Counted from the first letter of the stretch, positions 35,756 through 46,199 are shown. The stretch: 64,000 nt of DNA from Phycisphaeraceae bacterium (GCA_019636795.1 JAHBWW010000007.1:1-64000); one strand, 5' to 3'. Translations and numbers: made by a program. The notes: generated by a model from the letters alone, not told the origin.

Positions 35756-36028
35756 ATGTCCATCGACGCTCTGGGACATATCGGACCATCACCCGCGAAA
35801 ATCCCCGCGAACGACGCCTCGCGCGTTCGCGCCACAATGCTTGTCCGCCCCATCAGCGCCGCATCAGCCCAGAGCTTTGCTGCACGTTCCGAGTCGGCAG
35901 TTCGTCGCAACGCCGACGGCGACTCAGTCTCCTTCTCGTCATCGCGCTCAATCGCCTCGCCCGCCAACACACACAATGCGCAATCTGCTCTGAGCGCTCG
36001 CTCGCAGAGCCTCGATGTCTACGCCTGA
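35756..36028 (+). CDS. Possible small protein of unknown function (90 aa)
   Basis: The open frame starts with ATG 108 bases after metH. The product is rich in Ser, Ala and Arg and contains DGDSVSFSSSRS, which recalls the DSVxLS segment of FlgM-type anti-sigma-28 factors, but the rest does not match well enough to name. The ribosome site is weak. It lies between metH and the terminator of the convergent protease gene. It could be a chance frame in GC-rich DNA. Confidence 0.4.
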   Translation: MSIDALGHIGPSPAKIPANDASRVRATMLVRPISAASAQSFAARSESAVRRNADGDSVSFSSSRSIASPANTHNAQSALSARSQSLDVYA

Positions 36029-36053
36029 TTTACGCTCCGTCAGTTTCGTGCTC

Positions 36054-36086
36054 AAAAAAAAACGCGGAAGGCCCGTGCCCTCCGCG
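36054..36086 (-). terminator. Terminator of the Tricorn-like protease gene
   Basis: On the minus strand a roughly 10-bp stem (36063-36072 with 36077-36086, one mismatch) is followed by nine T. Confidence 0.9.
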
Positions 36087-36114
36087 CTGTGGAATTGTCC
36101 TGACGCGAACCGTT

Positions 36115-39100
36115 TTACCGATCAGTGTCGCTGATGCCGAAGCCGCTGCGATCGGGACTTGCCGGGCGTGCTGGCCTGACATAGGGCCTGCGCTCGAGCT
36201 CTTCGAGAATGTGCGTGATGGCAGCATCGAGTTGCGGATCCCCGCCATCGACCATCATTGACGGATCGTCGATCACTTCGATATCGGCATCGACACCATG
36301 ACCTTCGATCCCCCACGATCCATCCGGACGGTAGTAGCCGAACGTCGGAACCGCGGTGTAGCCACCATCGACAAGCCCGGGCATGCCCGTGATGCCGACG
36401 AGTCCGCCCCATGTTCGCGTGCCGATGAGTTTGCCAAGCCCCGCTTCCTTGAACAACGCGGGGAACATATCGCCGCCCGAACCGGCAAGACCATTGATGA
36501 GCATGACCTTCGGCCCCTGATGGCTGTCTGGCGGCCAGGGCCAATCCTGCCCATCGCGCCGAGCCCAGTAATTCGTCCGAGGCCTCTTGAGCAGTTCGAT
36601 GAATCGCGTCGGAATCTGCCCGCCGCCGTTCCACCGCTCGTCGATGATCAGTGCCGACTTGTTCAACTGGCCATAGAACCCGCGGATGAGTTCATTCTGC
36701 CCTTCTACACCCGTGTTGGGCACATAGATGTATCCGACACGGCCACCAGTCTTCTCATCGACATAACGACGCTTGGCTTCAACCCATGCGCGCGTCCGAA
36801 GCCCCTGCTCCGAACCGATCGGCTCGACCAGAATCCGACGATCGTCATCATCGCCGAGCACCGCGTTCTTGCTCAGTGTCAGTTGCGTCGCACGCCCCGC
36901 AATGCCCTGGAACAACGCATACGGGCTTTGCTCAACATCCATCGCAATGCCATTCACCGCCAGCAGGAAGTCGCCCTCGTGCGCATCGACACCCGGCAGG
37001 CTCAGAGGCCCACGCGCGTCATCATCCCATGGCCCGCCTTCGTGTATCTTCGCAATGCGATAGCCGGCATTCCCGGCTTCATCCTGCGCAAGCTCGAAAT
37101 CGACCCCGAGCAAACCAACCGAAACACTCGGCGCCGTCTCGATGTCACCGCCCCAGTAGTACGCGTGCCCGACATTCAGTTCCGCGATCATCTCGCCGAT
37201 GATGAAACTCACATCCGTGCGGCTCGACGCGTACTTGAGCATGTTCTCATAGCGCGTCAACACCGCCGGCCAATCTACGCCGTGCATGTTCTCCACATAG
37301 AAAAAGTCGCGGTGCCGCCGCCACGCGTCGCGCAGGATCTGCGACCATTCCGTCCTCGGGTCGATACGCGCTCGCATGCCACTTGTCGAAACAGCTTTCC
37401 CGCTGCTGCCCGCGCTCGCCTTCTGGATCGTCGCGCTGCTGCCGCGCACGACAAGCAGATTCTTCCCGTCAGCCGACATGTCAAACCCACCCGCGCCCGC
37501 CGACACCGTCTTCTCCGATTTGTCGTCCGAGGTCATGTCAAAGAGCATGATTCCGCTCGAACCTCCTGAACCACCGGTCGAGAACCGCGCGTAGATCAAC
37601 TGATTCTGGTCGTTGACCGCACGAGCGCCAAAGCGACCCGACGCAATCGGAAGCCTGAACGCACGCGACTCGAAGCCCTCAAAGTCGATCTCGACACCTT
37701 CCTTCTCGGCCTTGTCATCTTTCGCCTTGTCCGCTTCCGCTGCGCCTTCGGTCGGACCGATCCGCGAGCGGTTGGCCTCGAACGTGAAAGTCCCCATCAC
37801 CCCGCTGATCGTTCCGCTCATCGAATTGCCCGAGACCGTCAGGTTCCAGGTGATGGTCTCGTTGTTCATTGTCAGTGTCAGCGTCAGCGACTTCGAACCC
37901 GCGTCCCATGTGCCGCTCGAAATCGTTGTTGAACCCATCGCAGAACTCATCGATCCTGTGACGTTACTGCCATCGCGCAACTGCAGCTCAAAACTGACCG
38001 GCAAGCCAGATGGTGGCAGCGGCGCGCCGCCCTTGGCGGTGCCCTCCCATAATCCGGTCACGCCATCGTCCTTCCATGAAGGCTCTGCTTTCGACTCGCC
38101 CTCTGGTGCTGAATCGTCGGCTTCATCGGCGCCTTCGCCGTCATCGGCCTGGTCCTTCGCGTCGTCCTTCTTCTCTTCCTTCTTCTTGGCTTCATCCTTC
38201 CACGTCTCTTCATCGCTCGTCGGGAGCCACGGATACTTCCCGTCCGCCTTGAGCGGCACCGCCAGCATCACCTCCGTACCCGAATAAATGAACGTCGTAT
38301 CCATATCCGCATAGGTCGGACTGAACGTGCGATTCGACGAATAAAACAAGTACGTTCCCTTGCGGTCGAACACCGGAGCTGAATCGTTGAAGTACCCGCT
38401 CGTCACTCTGTGCTCTTCATTCGTCGTCGTGTCATAAACGTACACCGAGCCGGTCATCTCGTCGGTCTGCCGAATCGCATATGTCAGCCATCGGCTGTCA
38501 TGCGACCAACTGATCGAAGGCTGATTGGCCCACATGTCGCGCGTGACATGTGACACACTGGCAGCTGCCGCATTACCTTCCTCGTCATCGTGCGCCAGCG
38601 TCAGCATCCACACATTCGCCGCCTTGTCCGTGAAGGCAATCTTCTTCGAATCCGGCGACCATGACATGCCGTAAAAGAACGTGGGCTTGCTGTCGCCCGC
38701 AAAGTCCGTCAGTTTCTTCGTTTCGCCCGCACCGTCCGATTGCGTGATGTACAACTCGTACTCGCCCGTCTCATCCGAGAAATACGCGATCCAGCGCCCA
38801 TCCGGGCTCCATGTCGGATTGCGCTCGAAAGCGCCGTCAGTGCGCGTCAGGTTGCGCGGCGCACCTTTCTCCGCCGGCAGCGTCCACACATCCCCGCGCG
38901 CACTCACCGCAACACGCTTGGCCGTCGGAGAAACGCTCCAGCTCGTGATGAGATTCGACGGGTCAACATCGACCGGACGCACCTTGGCAAAATCGCCCGA
39001 AATCCGAACGTCCACAGTTCGGATCGTCCGATTGTCCAGCCTCAGTACGCGCAGTTCAGGCCCAAACTGAAAAATGATCTCACCCTCGCCACGCTCGCCA

Positions 39101-39891
39101 GGCCCGATCGACGGTGCCTTGATGTCATACTCGGTCAGCGCCGTCACTGCTTCGCGGCGGCCACTCGCCGGGTCGAACACCCAGATATTGAGCCGATGCG
39201 TCGGACCATCATCTGACAGGTAATACAGCCGCCCCCCGTGCCACATCGGGCTGGTGTCCGTTCCCTCCCAGTCCGTGATCTGTCGAGCGGTGTTGTCGTT
39301 CAGGTTGTACAGCCAGATGTCTGTCGCCATGCCGCCCCGATAGCGCTTCCACGTCCGGTTGTCCGTCGTATGCGGCGTGTACGCCAACCACGCACCGTCA
39401 GGGCTGATCGAACCCACCGCCCCGTACGGAATTGGCATCTCAGTCAGATGCCCGCCCGAAGCACTGACGGTAAACAACTGCGTCATGCGCCCGAGCCCCG
39501 AAAGCCCGCTCATATAGAACAGCAACTCATCCTGCTCCGTCCACTCGCACAGGATCTCCGTCCCCGGGTGATACGTCACACGCTCCGCGATCCCGCCTTC
39601 GACCGGAATCGTGTACAAGTCGGAGTTGCCCTCGTAGTTGCCGACAAACGCAATGCGTGAACCATCCGGGCTGAACCGCGCGAGCACTTCATCACCCCGA
39701 GGCCCCACCAGTTTGCGAGCCTCGCCACCCATGCGATCAACAACCCATATATCCCCGCTGTACGAAAACGCGATGTGCTTGGCGCTGATATCTGGGTACC
39801 GGAACATCCCCGCATCGGGCTTGTCCTGAATCATCGCTGCTGCGCTTGCTGCAAGACCCGCCAACACACTCCAGAACCAGACATTTCTCAT
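36115..39891 (-). CDS. Exported Tricorn-type protease (S41 family) with an extra inserted domain
   Basis: The 1258-residue protein starts at an ATG with AAGGAG upstream; the longer frame is not used. A signal peptide (MRNVWFWSVLAGLAASAAA) leads into PD40 beta-propeller repeats (RFSPDGSRIAFVG, TWSPDGRWIAYFS). At about 570-605 is a Lys/Glu/Asp-rich linker, then a roughly 100-residue beta-rich insert (GLWEGTAKGG to GTFTFEANRS) before the propeller resumes. The C-terminal half has the Tricorn core helix with RRHRDFFYVENMHGVDW (catalytic His), a PDZ domain and the protease domain with INGLAGSGGDMFP (catalytic Ser, about 1139). It likely trims peptides in the periplasm. Confidence 0.92.
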   Translation of the reverse strand: MRNVWFWSVLAGLAASAAAMIQDKPDAGMFRYPDISAKHIAFSYSGDIWVVDRMGGEARKLVGPRGDEVLARFSPDGSRIAFVGNYEGNSDLYTIPVEGGIAERVTYHPGTEILCEWTEQDELLFYMSGLSGLGRMTQLFTVSASGGHLTEMPIPYGAVGSISPDGAWLAYTPHTTDNRTWKRYRGGMATDIWLYNLNDNTARQITDWEGTDTSPMWHGGRLYYLSDDGPTHRLNIWVFDPASGRREAVTALTEYDIKAPSIGPGERGEGEIIFQFGPELRVLRLDNRTIRTVDVRISGDFAKVRPVDVDPSNLITSWSVSPTAKRVAVSARGDVWTLPAEKGAPRNLTRTDGAFERNPTWSPDGRWIAYFSDETGEYELYITQSDGAGETKKLTDFAGDSKPTFFYGMSWSPDSKKIAFTDKAANVWMLTLAHDDEEGNAAAASVSHVTRDMWANQPSISWSHDSRWLTYAIRQTDEMTGSVYVYDTTTNEEHRVTSGYFNDSAPVFDRKGTYLFYSSNRTFSPTYADMDTTFIYSGTEVMLAVPLKADGKYPWLPTSDEETWKDEAKKKEEKKDDAKDQADDGEGADEADDSAPEGESKAEPSWKDDGVTGLWEGTAKGGAPLPPSGLPVSFELQLRDGSNVTGSMSSAMGSTTISSGTWDAGSKSLTLTLTMNNETITWNLTVSGNSMSGTISGVMGTFTFEANRSRIGPTEGAAEADKAKDDKAEKEGVEIDFEGFESRAFRLPIASGRFGARAVNDQNQLIYARFSTGGSGGSSGIMLFDMTSDDKSEKTVSAGAGGFDMSADGKNLLVVRGSSATIQKASAGSSGKAVSTSGMRARIDPRTEWSQILRDAWRRHRDFFYVENMHGVDWPAVLTRYENMLKYASSRTDVSFIIGEMIAELNVGHAYYWGGDIETAPSVSVGLLGVDFELAQDEAGNAGYRIAKIHEGGPWDDDARGPLSLPGVDAHEGDFLLAVNGIAMDVEQSPYALFQGIAGRATQLTLSKNAVLGDDDDRRILVEPIGSEQGLRTRAWVEAKRRYVDEKTGGRVGYIYVPNTGVEGQNELIRGFYGQLNKSALIIDERWNGGGQIPTRFIELLKRPRTNYWARRDGQDWPWPPDSHQGPKVMLINGLAGSGGDMFPALFKEAGLGKLIGTRTWGGLVGITGMPGLVDGGYTAVPTFGYYRPDGSWGIEGHGVDADIEVIDDPSMMVDGGDPQLDAAITHILEELERRPYVRPARPASPDRSGFGISDTDR

Positions 39892-40029
39892 TCCACGCTC
39901 CTTGATTGACCACGCTCGCGGGAAAATCCCGCTCCTCGATCGAGTAGACATCTTACCGGGATGCCCGAGCACGAACACCCCGCCACCATTTTTTGCCCGC
40001 GCATCTTCCTGCTCCCGTACACTCCGCCC

Positions 40030-40596
40030 ATGACGCCCACCGGCCCAATCGAGCCCTGGATCCCCGGACCGCGCACCACCCTCGCGACCACACGCATCTT
40101 CACCCTCGAATCCCAACAGTGGACGTGCCCGACAGAACCCGATCGCTCTGGGAATTTTGCTGTCATCAACTCGCCCGACTGGGTCAATGTCCTCGCCATC
40201 ACACCCGATGAAAACATGGTCCTTGTCGAACAGTTCCGATTCGGGGTGGCTGGTCTTTCACTCGAAATCCCCGGCGGCATCGTTGATCCCGGCGAGGAAC
40301 CCGCAACCACCGCTGTGCGCGAACTGGCGGAGGAAACCGGATACGTCGGCGACCCACCCATCCCGCTCGGTGCCATCTCGGGCAATGCTGCGATTCTCAA
40401 CAACCGCGTCCATACCTATTTAGTGCGCAACGCTCGCCTCGATCGGCCTCAGAATCTCGATGAAAACGAACAGATCAGAGTCGTCCTCGCACCGCTCAGC
40501 GACGCTCCCAGACTCCTCCGCTCAGGCACCATCCATCACTCGATCGTCGTCGCAGCCTTCGCCCTCTACAACGCATGGACCCGCGAGCAAGAGTGA
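40030..40596 (+). CDS. Nudix hydrolase (ADP-ribose pyrophosphatase-like)
   Basis: The 188-residue protein has a full Nudix box, GGIVDPGEEPATTAVRELAEETGY (residues about 82-105; key residues the REL..EE..G core). ILE-type features before it (VLVEQFRFGVAGLSLEIPGG) are typical of ADP-ribose and related nucleotide-sugar pyrophosphatases. I choose the ATG at 40030 over 39961, because the first 23 residues are outside the fold. It is a single gene, divergent from the protease. Confidence 0.9.
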   Translation: MTPTGPIEPWIPGPRTTLATTRIFTLESQQWTCPTEPDRSGNFAVINSPDWVNVLAITPDENMVLVEQFRFGVAGLSLEIPGGIVDPGEEPATTAVRELAEETGYVGDPPIPLGAISGNAAILNNRVHTYLVRNARLDRPQNLDENEQIRVVLAPLSDAPRLLRSGTIHHSIVVAAFALYNAWTREQE

Positions 40597-40617
40597 TTCG
40601 GTGGAACCTCTTTGAAA

Positions 40618-40691
40618 TCAGGGTGACTGGATTCGAACCAGCGACCTTGTGGACCCAAACCACACGCTCTACCAAGCTGAGCTACACCCTG
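40618..40691 (-). tRNA. tRNA-Pro (anticodon TGG)
   Basis: A full 74-base cloverleaf is present: acceptor CAGGGTG/CACCCTG, D arm GCTCAGCTTGGTAGAGC, anticodon stem TGTGG/CCACA with loop TTTGGGT (anticodon TGG), T arm GCTGG-TTCGAAT-CCAGT, and discriminator A. CCA is not encoded. Confidence 0.96.
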
Positions 40692-40729
40692 TCGAGCCAA
40701 ACAATACGCCGCCATTTGCAACGCCGCAC

Positions 40730-40771
40730 AAAAACATCGCCGGCCCGCCTCGGGTCGATGACGGACCGGCG
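40730..40771 (-). terminator. Terminator of the pseudopilin operon
   Basis: On the minus strand a 10-bp GC-rich stem (40738-40747 with 40762-40771, one G-T pair) is followed by ATGTTTTTGTG, shortly after the last gene of the operon. Confidence 0.85.
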
Positions 40772-40799
40772 CGTGCTGACATTTTCACCAAACGGCACC

Positions 40800-43700
40800 C
40801 TACATCGGCACCTCGCGGAAGAGCACAATCTCCGGCTCCAGAACGGTCTCCGAATCCTGCCGAACCCCGTCAGAGTTCGAATCAACCCACGTCCCGACCT
40901 TTGAGCGATCAATAACCATGACGTACCGCCGCGCCAGGCTCGGCAGCATCGGGTCATTAGGCCCGAGATTGCTCACATCCTCGCGCGAATAACCCTGGAT
41001 CACGAACCACACCGCGAAGTAATCGCTCCGCACCGTCACCAGTTCGAGCACCTGACTGGCGATCACCAGTTGCTCGCTGTAGTCGTTGCCGAGTTCATTG
41101 CTGTAGTGTGCGTTCGCTGCGTTATACGTCGTGTTGGTGAATGGATCGAAGTCCACATACCTCTTCGATTCGAGGCTCACTCGGAACGGTGCAGTCCCGC
41201 CCGTGCGTTCGAGCGTCTTGAGCGCCAGAGGCATGCTGCCGCTGGAAACATCGCGCCCGAAGTAATCCATCTGCATCGGCGCAAGTTCGCGGTAGTACGT
41301 CACCGAGTCAGGGCCGAAACGCGCCGCAAGCAGCTCGCCCGTGTGCGCAAATCCTGGAGCCTCGCGAATCCCTGTGATGCGAGTCAGCAGCGAACGCCCG
41401 AAGTCTTCGCGACGGTTGTCGCGGATGAGCAGCGGATTCGGAATCCGGTTCGGTGTGAGCGGCAGGAACCCATATCCAGGGTCGGCAGAGAACCCATTGA
41501 GCAGCGCCTGCGGGAACGCAGACCCGCGATACGCCACCTGCCGCGATCGATCACGATATGACTCCAGCGTCGCCGCGATGTCCATCCTTGACAGATCCGG
41601 AATGCCCAACTGCGCGCGCGCAAAGTCGACATATGGCGTCGGGTTGTACGGGCTCGGGCTCACAAGCCCCATCTCACCACCAAGTCGCCACACCCAGTTC
41701 TCAGGTTCGCCCAAGGCGTCCCACGCCAAACTCGGCGCGAGCATGCCGATGGTTCGCAACGTCGAGAGTGGAGCCGTGTTCACATTGATCTTCCCCTGCA
41801 TCGGATTCTGCAAGACCTGATTGGGCGTCCCCGTGACACCAGTCTGCACTGCATCGAGCAGCCGCAACGCCAGAGGCGTCCCGACGCCCATACGCGTATC
41901 GGTCGCAAGATCGAAAACCCCGTTTCGGTTCGCATCGCGGAACGCCACGAACTTGTCAATCCACAAGTGCCCGCGATCAAACGCATACTCGAAGTCGCCC
42001 GTCGCAGCCCCGTTGGGCGGATCCGTCGCCTTGCGCTTGGCCGGGTCGTAGTACGTGTACCGACCCTGCACGCCTTGCAGATACACCGGCGCAGTTCCGC
42101 TCGGGTCGTACCAGTCGAACCCGAGTGCCAGGCTCCACGCCTCGCTGAGCGTCAGATAGCGCCCAGGCAATGTTGGATCGTTATCCCGGTCATCATCAGC
42201 AAGCGGATCAAACTCGGGTCCGATCGCCAGTGGCGACAGAATATCCGTTACCCGCGAAATATCCACCGCAGGCAGAGGCCCCGCACCATCGGGGTCAAAC
42301 TCGAACCGATCGTTGCGGACATGCAGTTCGGGCGCGATGAAGTCCACGCCCAGAGGCCTTGCCTGATTCGGTGCAAGCACGGGACCATACAACTCATCAT
42401 TCAACTTTGTGCGCTTCGCGCTGCTGTTGGTTGTCCATTCATTCGGAGTTTTGTTGAAGTCCGCTCCAACCGGTTCGTTCGATGCGATGAAGCCCGACAG
42501 ACGCCGGAATGCCCAGGATTCGTCGAAGTTGATTTCCGCATCGCTCAGCGTCCCAGAGGGCAGCTCTCCGCCCTTGACATTCAATGAGTCCGCAGTCGTC
42601 GTCGTCAGTGACTCGATACACCAGATCGGCAGCACACCACGCATCAGGCGTTCCTGGCCCGTGCCATCGCGCCCCGAGTTGTTGGCCGGGAAACCACGCC
42701 GCCGAATGAACGAGTGCGGAGCGATCGTCCAGCCCGTATTGTCGCGAGCCGTTGCCTGAGCGTTCGATTGATCGCAGCCCTGCGTGCCCGTCACCCGAGG
42801 CCCGCCCGTCGGCCCCACGCCATAACCCCCACGAAACTGCAGCCGCGAATCCAGATGCCCGACACGCAAATCTCCCGCACTTACCGCCGACGGGTTCGGC
42901 TCGCGCAGCCGGTCCATCAACTGATCATTCTCGATCCAGTTGCCAAACTCCGTTGAGCCAGTCTCCTGTTCATCGGTCGTGATCTTCCGCCACAACCGCA
43001 CAACCTGCCAATCGGGCGTTCGATACGTGTCCGAAGCCGAAGGCTGCGTCCACAGGTCCTCGAACCGATCCGTCGGAATCGGCTGGTTCTCATCCGTCAC
43101 GCCGAACATTAACCCCGTCTGCGGATCGAACCGCCGAATCCAAACCGCACTTTGATTCCCTGCCAGAGTGTCGAGCCTGAACTGCCGTTGCAGCCATGCG
43201 TCAACCGCATCCTCCGAGAGCGTGACGCCCGTGTTGTACGCATTCAAGTACCGCTGCCAACGCGCCAGGATCTTCTCCTTGTCCTCCTGCGCAAGCATGT
43301 AGAACACGCGCGTCGCACCCGGCATGAGCGTCACCGACTGGAACTGATACTCAGGCGTGGTCTGATTTACATCCGGCGCAACGTACCGGGCAAGTTTGAA
43401 AAAACGCCCGCCAAACTCAAGGTAATAGTCGAACCCGCGCCGATCGCTCGTCGCCGGAGCGCCCAGCGTCACCGGAACATTGAACGGGTTGTGCAACTTC
43501 ACCGCAAGCACCTGCATCGTGAAGTCCGAGTTCAGATCCCACAGATTGCCCGACGCGGCATCGCCCGCTGTCAACTGTCCGCCGATCGTGATCTCAACAG
43601 GTGGGGCCGGAGGCTGACCGATGGGTGTCGGCCTCAGGCAGTCCGGGTTGTAGTCGATATCACCATTCGGAGCGCCGACCAACCCAGTAATGTGTGGCGC

Positions 43701-46199
43701 ATCCGTGAACACGTTGATGCTCATCGCCTCGACGATGAACGGCTGTGCTTCGATGCCGTACACGTTGAGCACATTCGCATCGACCGTGCCGCCTCCTCCA
43801 GTCGGGGAACCATACGCTTCGGGCACCGTCATCCTGTTGCCCAGGAACCACCCCGCCCAGCGCACACGGTTCTCGTTGGTCTCCTGATTCAACTGATTGA
43901 TCACCGCCGGGGCACTTGTCAAGGCCACCGTCGCCACCGTTGGCGTGTTGTCCAGATCGTACTGATCCTTCAGATTCACCGCGAGATGAGCAGCCTTACG
44001 CAGCGCAAACTCAGGGCCTCGATACCCATACGACAGCGTGCGATACTCGTCATACGTCGGGCTCGGTTCCGCATCCCACGACGCAACAATGTTCGAGTAT
44101 GGCGAAAGCGCACGCCTGTACACACCAAAAATCGCCTCAAGGCTTCCCCCAGCAAGCGTCGAGAACCTCGACTTGACTTCCGCGTTGTCAAAACGCGTCG
44201 AAAACACCGCCTCCGAAGACAACAGCGGGCTCAAATTGTGCAGCTCCGCTCCGCCACTGATTGTCGTCAGCCTCCCACGCGGGCTCAAAGTCATCAGCGC
44301 GAGCGCATCCGGGTCGATCTTCCCGTCTGGTCCTGCAACCGGAGTGGCTGCGAACACGTCATCCCCTGTAACATCATCATGCCCGCTGTACTCAAACGCA
44401 AGATCACGCGTCGAACGCAACGGCCCAAGCCTCCGCGTGGTCGTTCGCGCCAGTGCCACATTCCCAGGATTGGTTCCGTCATCGAGTCGCCCATCCGCCG
44501 CAAACTCCAGACGCGATGCCATCGAAGGGTCATTGAGCCCCCGGCGCACCAGCAACTCGCCCAGATCCGCCACACCAAAGATTGCAGTACCAAACCGCTC
44601 GCTCGGCTCAGTCTGACTCGCATTCCGAGCCGTCGGATCCAGCGGGCTCCGCCGACCCACCGTCTCGTATCGCTCCTTGCGGTTCATCGCCCTCAGATCA
44701 GGGTCATCCAGCGCGTTGATCGATTCTCCCTGCTTCAAAAATCCATACTCCAGCAGTGAGAACGGCATCAGGAAATCCGACGCCTCATTCGGGTCCAGCC
44801 TCGTCACATTCCCGCGATGTGCCGCGCTGATCGGCAGCGAAGCCTGATCGTTCTGAATCGCCCGCAGAATCCCGTCATACGCATACCACCCCACCCAGAA
44901 CGACAGCGGCGCATCCGCCACCGAGCGCGTGTCATACATCGCATAATCCGACGACGGATCCGTCGAATTGCCCCCGTTCACCCGAGGCCTCGAAATCCCG
45001 CTCCCGTACGTCAATGGCTCATCAACCACGCCCGCAATCACACTGCGATACTCGAACGCCGCATCCTCCATTGTGAGCACACGGCGCAGACTGATCTCGG
45101 CTGGCGATGATCCGATCGGCGCAAATGTCGTCGGCGCGACCACATCGTCCGTTGCGGTATTCACATTCACACGCCCCGAAAGATCCTCGACACGCACCGC
45201 AATAAACAGCCTCAAATTCCCAGAACGCGGCAGCAGACTGTCCGTCCGGTTAAGCACCGTCGAATCCGTCAGTTCAAACCATCGCGCATCCGCAAACCCA
45301 TCGCCATTCGTATCGGCATACTGATACAACGGGAAGTCTTCGTGTCCCCAGCCCGCGATTTGCCCGTTGCGACCAAAGATGTAGAACGGCTGCCCCACAG
45401 GAAAGAGCATGTTCCGCTGATACATTGTCCAGTGCGCCGGACGATTCAGATCGGCAGCCCCGCCAAACGGCGTGTTCAATGTCGCCTGAAGCCGCCCGTC
45501 GGGCCTCCGCTCGAGCAACGAAAGCCACCGACTCAACTGCGCCTGCCCCCCCGCTCCAGTCCCGATGCCCGACTCTGCGTCAAAGTTGTTGCGCAGCGCA
45601 AAGAGATTCACAAACAAACCATCCGGCGCGACATTCGAAATCTGCAGATAATCAACGTTGTCCATCCACCACTTCGTCGGATCATCCGGATACAGCCTCT
45701 GCGATGGAAGGCCCAGGAAAGTCGGCTCGCTCGACGCCAGGAACGGATCATCAAACACACGTGGGTCCAGCCTCAGATCCCCGCTCCACGCGACCGGATG
45801 GCTCCCCTCCGGACGGAACCTGAAGCGACCAACATCAAGGCCCGAATACCCCGCAAGCCCCGGAATGCTCACACGCGAGTAATCCGTATACGGATAATCC
45901 GTCGTCTCGCGATACGGCACCGACGCCACGCCGCTCGAGTTCGACCCCGGCAGATAGGCATACGACAGCCGGTCCTTCGCGATGATGTCCGCGATATAGC
46001 GCCCAACGTCCGGACCCGTCTGGTCCAGATCCTGCCGACGCTCGACCGCCCGAGCAGCACGCTGATCCCCGACCCCGATCGTCAGGTACACCGCTGCAAA
46101 CACCGCCATCAGCGCCAGAACTCCGAGCACCAGAATCAGAATCGACCCACGCCGACTCGATCGCTTACGCCTGATGATTTCCATCTCAACGAGCAACAT
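40800..46199 (-). CDS. Very large GspK-like minor pseudopilin (1799 aa)
   Basis: The start is ATG 46199 with GGGAG upstream. The N-terminus has a short basic leader and a hydrophobic helix (RRGSILILVLGVLALMAVFAAVYLT) like type II secretion minor pseudopilin GspK. The rest is a long extracytoplasmic region with two NVNTA motifs (RVNVNTATDD near residue 343 and KINVNTAPLSTLRTI near 1470), which are typical of GspK/ComEA-like helix-hairpin-helix parts. GspK proteins are usually about 300-350 residues, so this one is five times larger. It would cap the pseudopilus tip. It is the last gene of the operon and ends 30 bases before a terminator. Confidence 0.75.
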   Translation of the reverse strand: MLLVEMEIIRRKRSSRRGSILILVLGVLALMAVFAAVYLTIGVGDQRAARAVERRQDLDQTGPDVGRYIADIIAKDRLSYAYLPGSNSSGVASVPYRETTDYPYTDYSRVSIPGLAGYSGLDVGRFRFRPEGSHPVAWSGDLRLDPRVFDDPFLASSEPTFLGLPSQRLYPDDPTKWWMDNVDYLQISNVAPDGLFVNLFALRNNFDAESGIGTGAGGQAQLSRWLSLLERRPDGRLQATLNTPFGGAADLNRPAHWTMYQRNMLFPVGQPFYIFGRNGQIAGWGHEDFPLYQYADTNGDGFADARWFELTDSTVLNRTDSLLPRSGNLRLFIAVRVEDLSGRVNVNTATDDVVAPTTFAPIGSSPAEISLRRVLTMEDAAFEYRSVIAGVVDEPLTYGSGISRPRVNGGNSTDPSSDYAMYDTRSVADAPLSFWVGWYAYDGILRAIQNDQASLPISAAHRGNVTRLDPNEASDFLMPFSLLEYGFLKQGESINALDDPDLRAMNRKERYETVGRRSPLDPTARNASQTEPSERFGTAIFGVADLGELLVRRGLNDPSMASRLEFAADGRLDDGTNPGNVALARTTTRRLGPLRSTRDLAFEYSGHDDVTGDDVFAATPVAGPDGKIDPDALALMTLSPRGRLTTISGGAELHNLSPLLSSEAVFSTRFDNAEVKSRFSTLAGGSLEAIFGVYRRALSPYSNIVASWDAEPSPTYDEYRTLSYGYRGPEFALRKAAHLAVNLKDQYDLDNTPTVATVALTSAPAVINQLNQETNENRVRWAGWFLGNRMTVPEAYGSPTGGGGTVDANVLNVYGIEAQPFIVEAMSINVFTDAPHITGLVGAPNGDIDYNPDCLRPTPIGQPPAPPVEITIGGQLTAGDAASGNLWDLNSDFTMQVLAVKLHNPFNVPVTLGAPATSDRRGFDYYLEFGGRFFKLARYVAPDVNQTTPEYQFQSVTLMPGATRVFYMLAQEDKEKILARWQRYLNAYNTGVTLSEDAVDAWLQRQFRLDTLAGNQSAVWIRRFDPQTGLMFGVTDENQPIPTDRFEDLWTQPSASDTYRTPDWQVVRLWRKITTDEQETGSTEFGNWIENDQLMDRLREPNPSAVSAGDLRVGHLDSRLQFRGGYGVGPTGGPRVTGTQGCDQSNAQATARDNTGWTIAPHSFIRRRGFPANNSGRDGTGQERLMRGVLPIWCIESLTTTTADSLNVKGGELPSGTLSDAEINFDESWAFRRLSGFIASNEPVGADFNKTPNEWTTNSSAKRTKLNDELYGPVLAPNQARPLGVDFIAPELHVRNDRFEFDPDGAGPLPAVDISRVTDILSPLAIGPEFDPLADDDRDNDPTLPGRYLTLSEAWSLALGFDWYDPSGTAPVYLQGVQGRYTYYDPAKRKATDPPNGAATGDFEYAFDRGHLWIDKFVAFRDANRNGVFDLATDTRMGVGTPLALRLLDAVQTGVTGTPNQVLQNPMQGKINVNTAPLSTLRTIGMLAPSLAWDALGEPENWVWRLGGEMGLVSPSPYNPTPYVDFARAQLGIPDLSRMDIAATLESYRDRSRQVAYRGSAFPQALLNGFSADPGYGFLPLTPNRIPNPLLIRDNRREDFGRSLLTRITGIREAPGFAHTGELLAARFGPDSVTYYRELAPMQMDYFGRDVSSGSMPLALKTLERTGGTAPFRVSLESKRYVDFDPFTNTTYNAANAHYSNELGNDYSEQLVIASQVLELVTVRSDYFAVWFVIQGYSREDVSNLGPNDPMLPSLARRYVMVIDRSKVGTWVDSNSDGVRQDSETVLEPEIVLFREVPM

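Noticed and set aside
39892-40116. 75-codon N-terminal extension of the Tricorn-like protease
   Set aside because: It would place the signal peptide internally and overlap the Nudix gene; a strong ribosome site supports the start at 39891.
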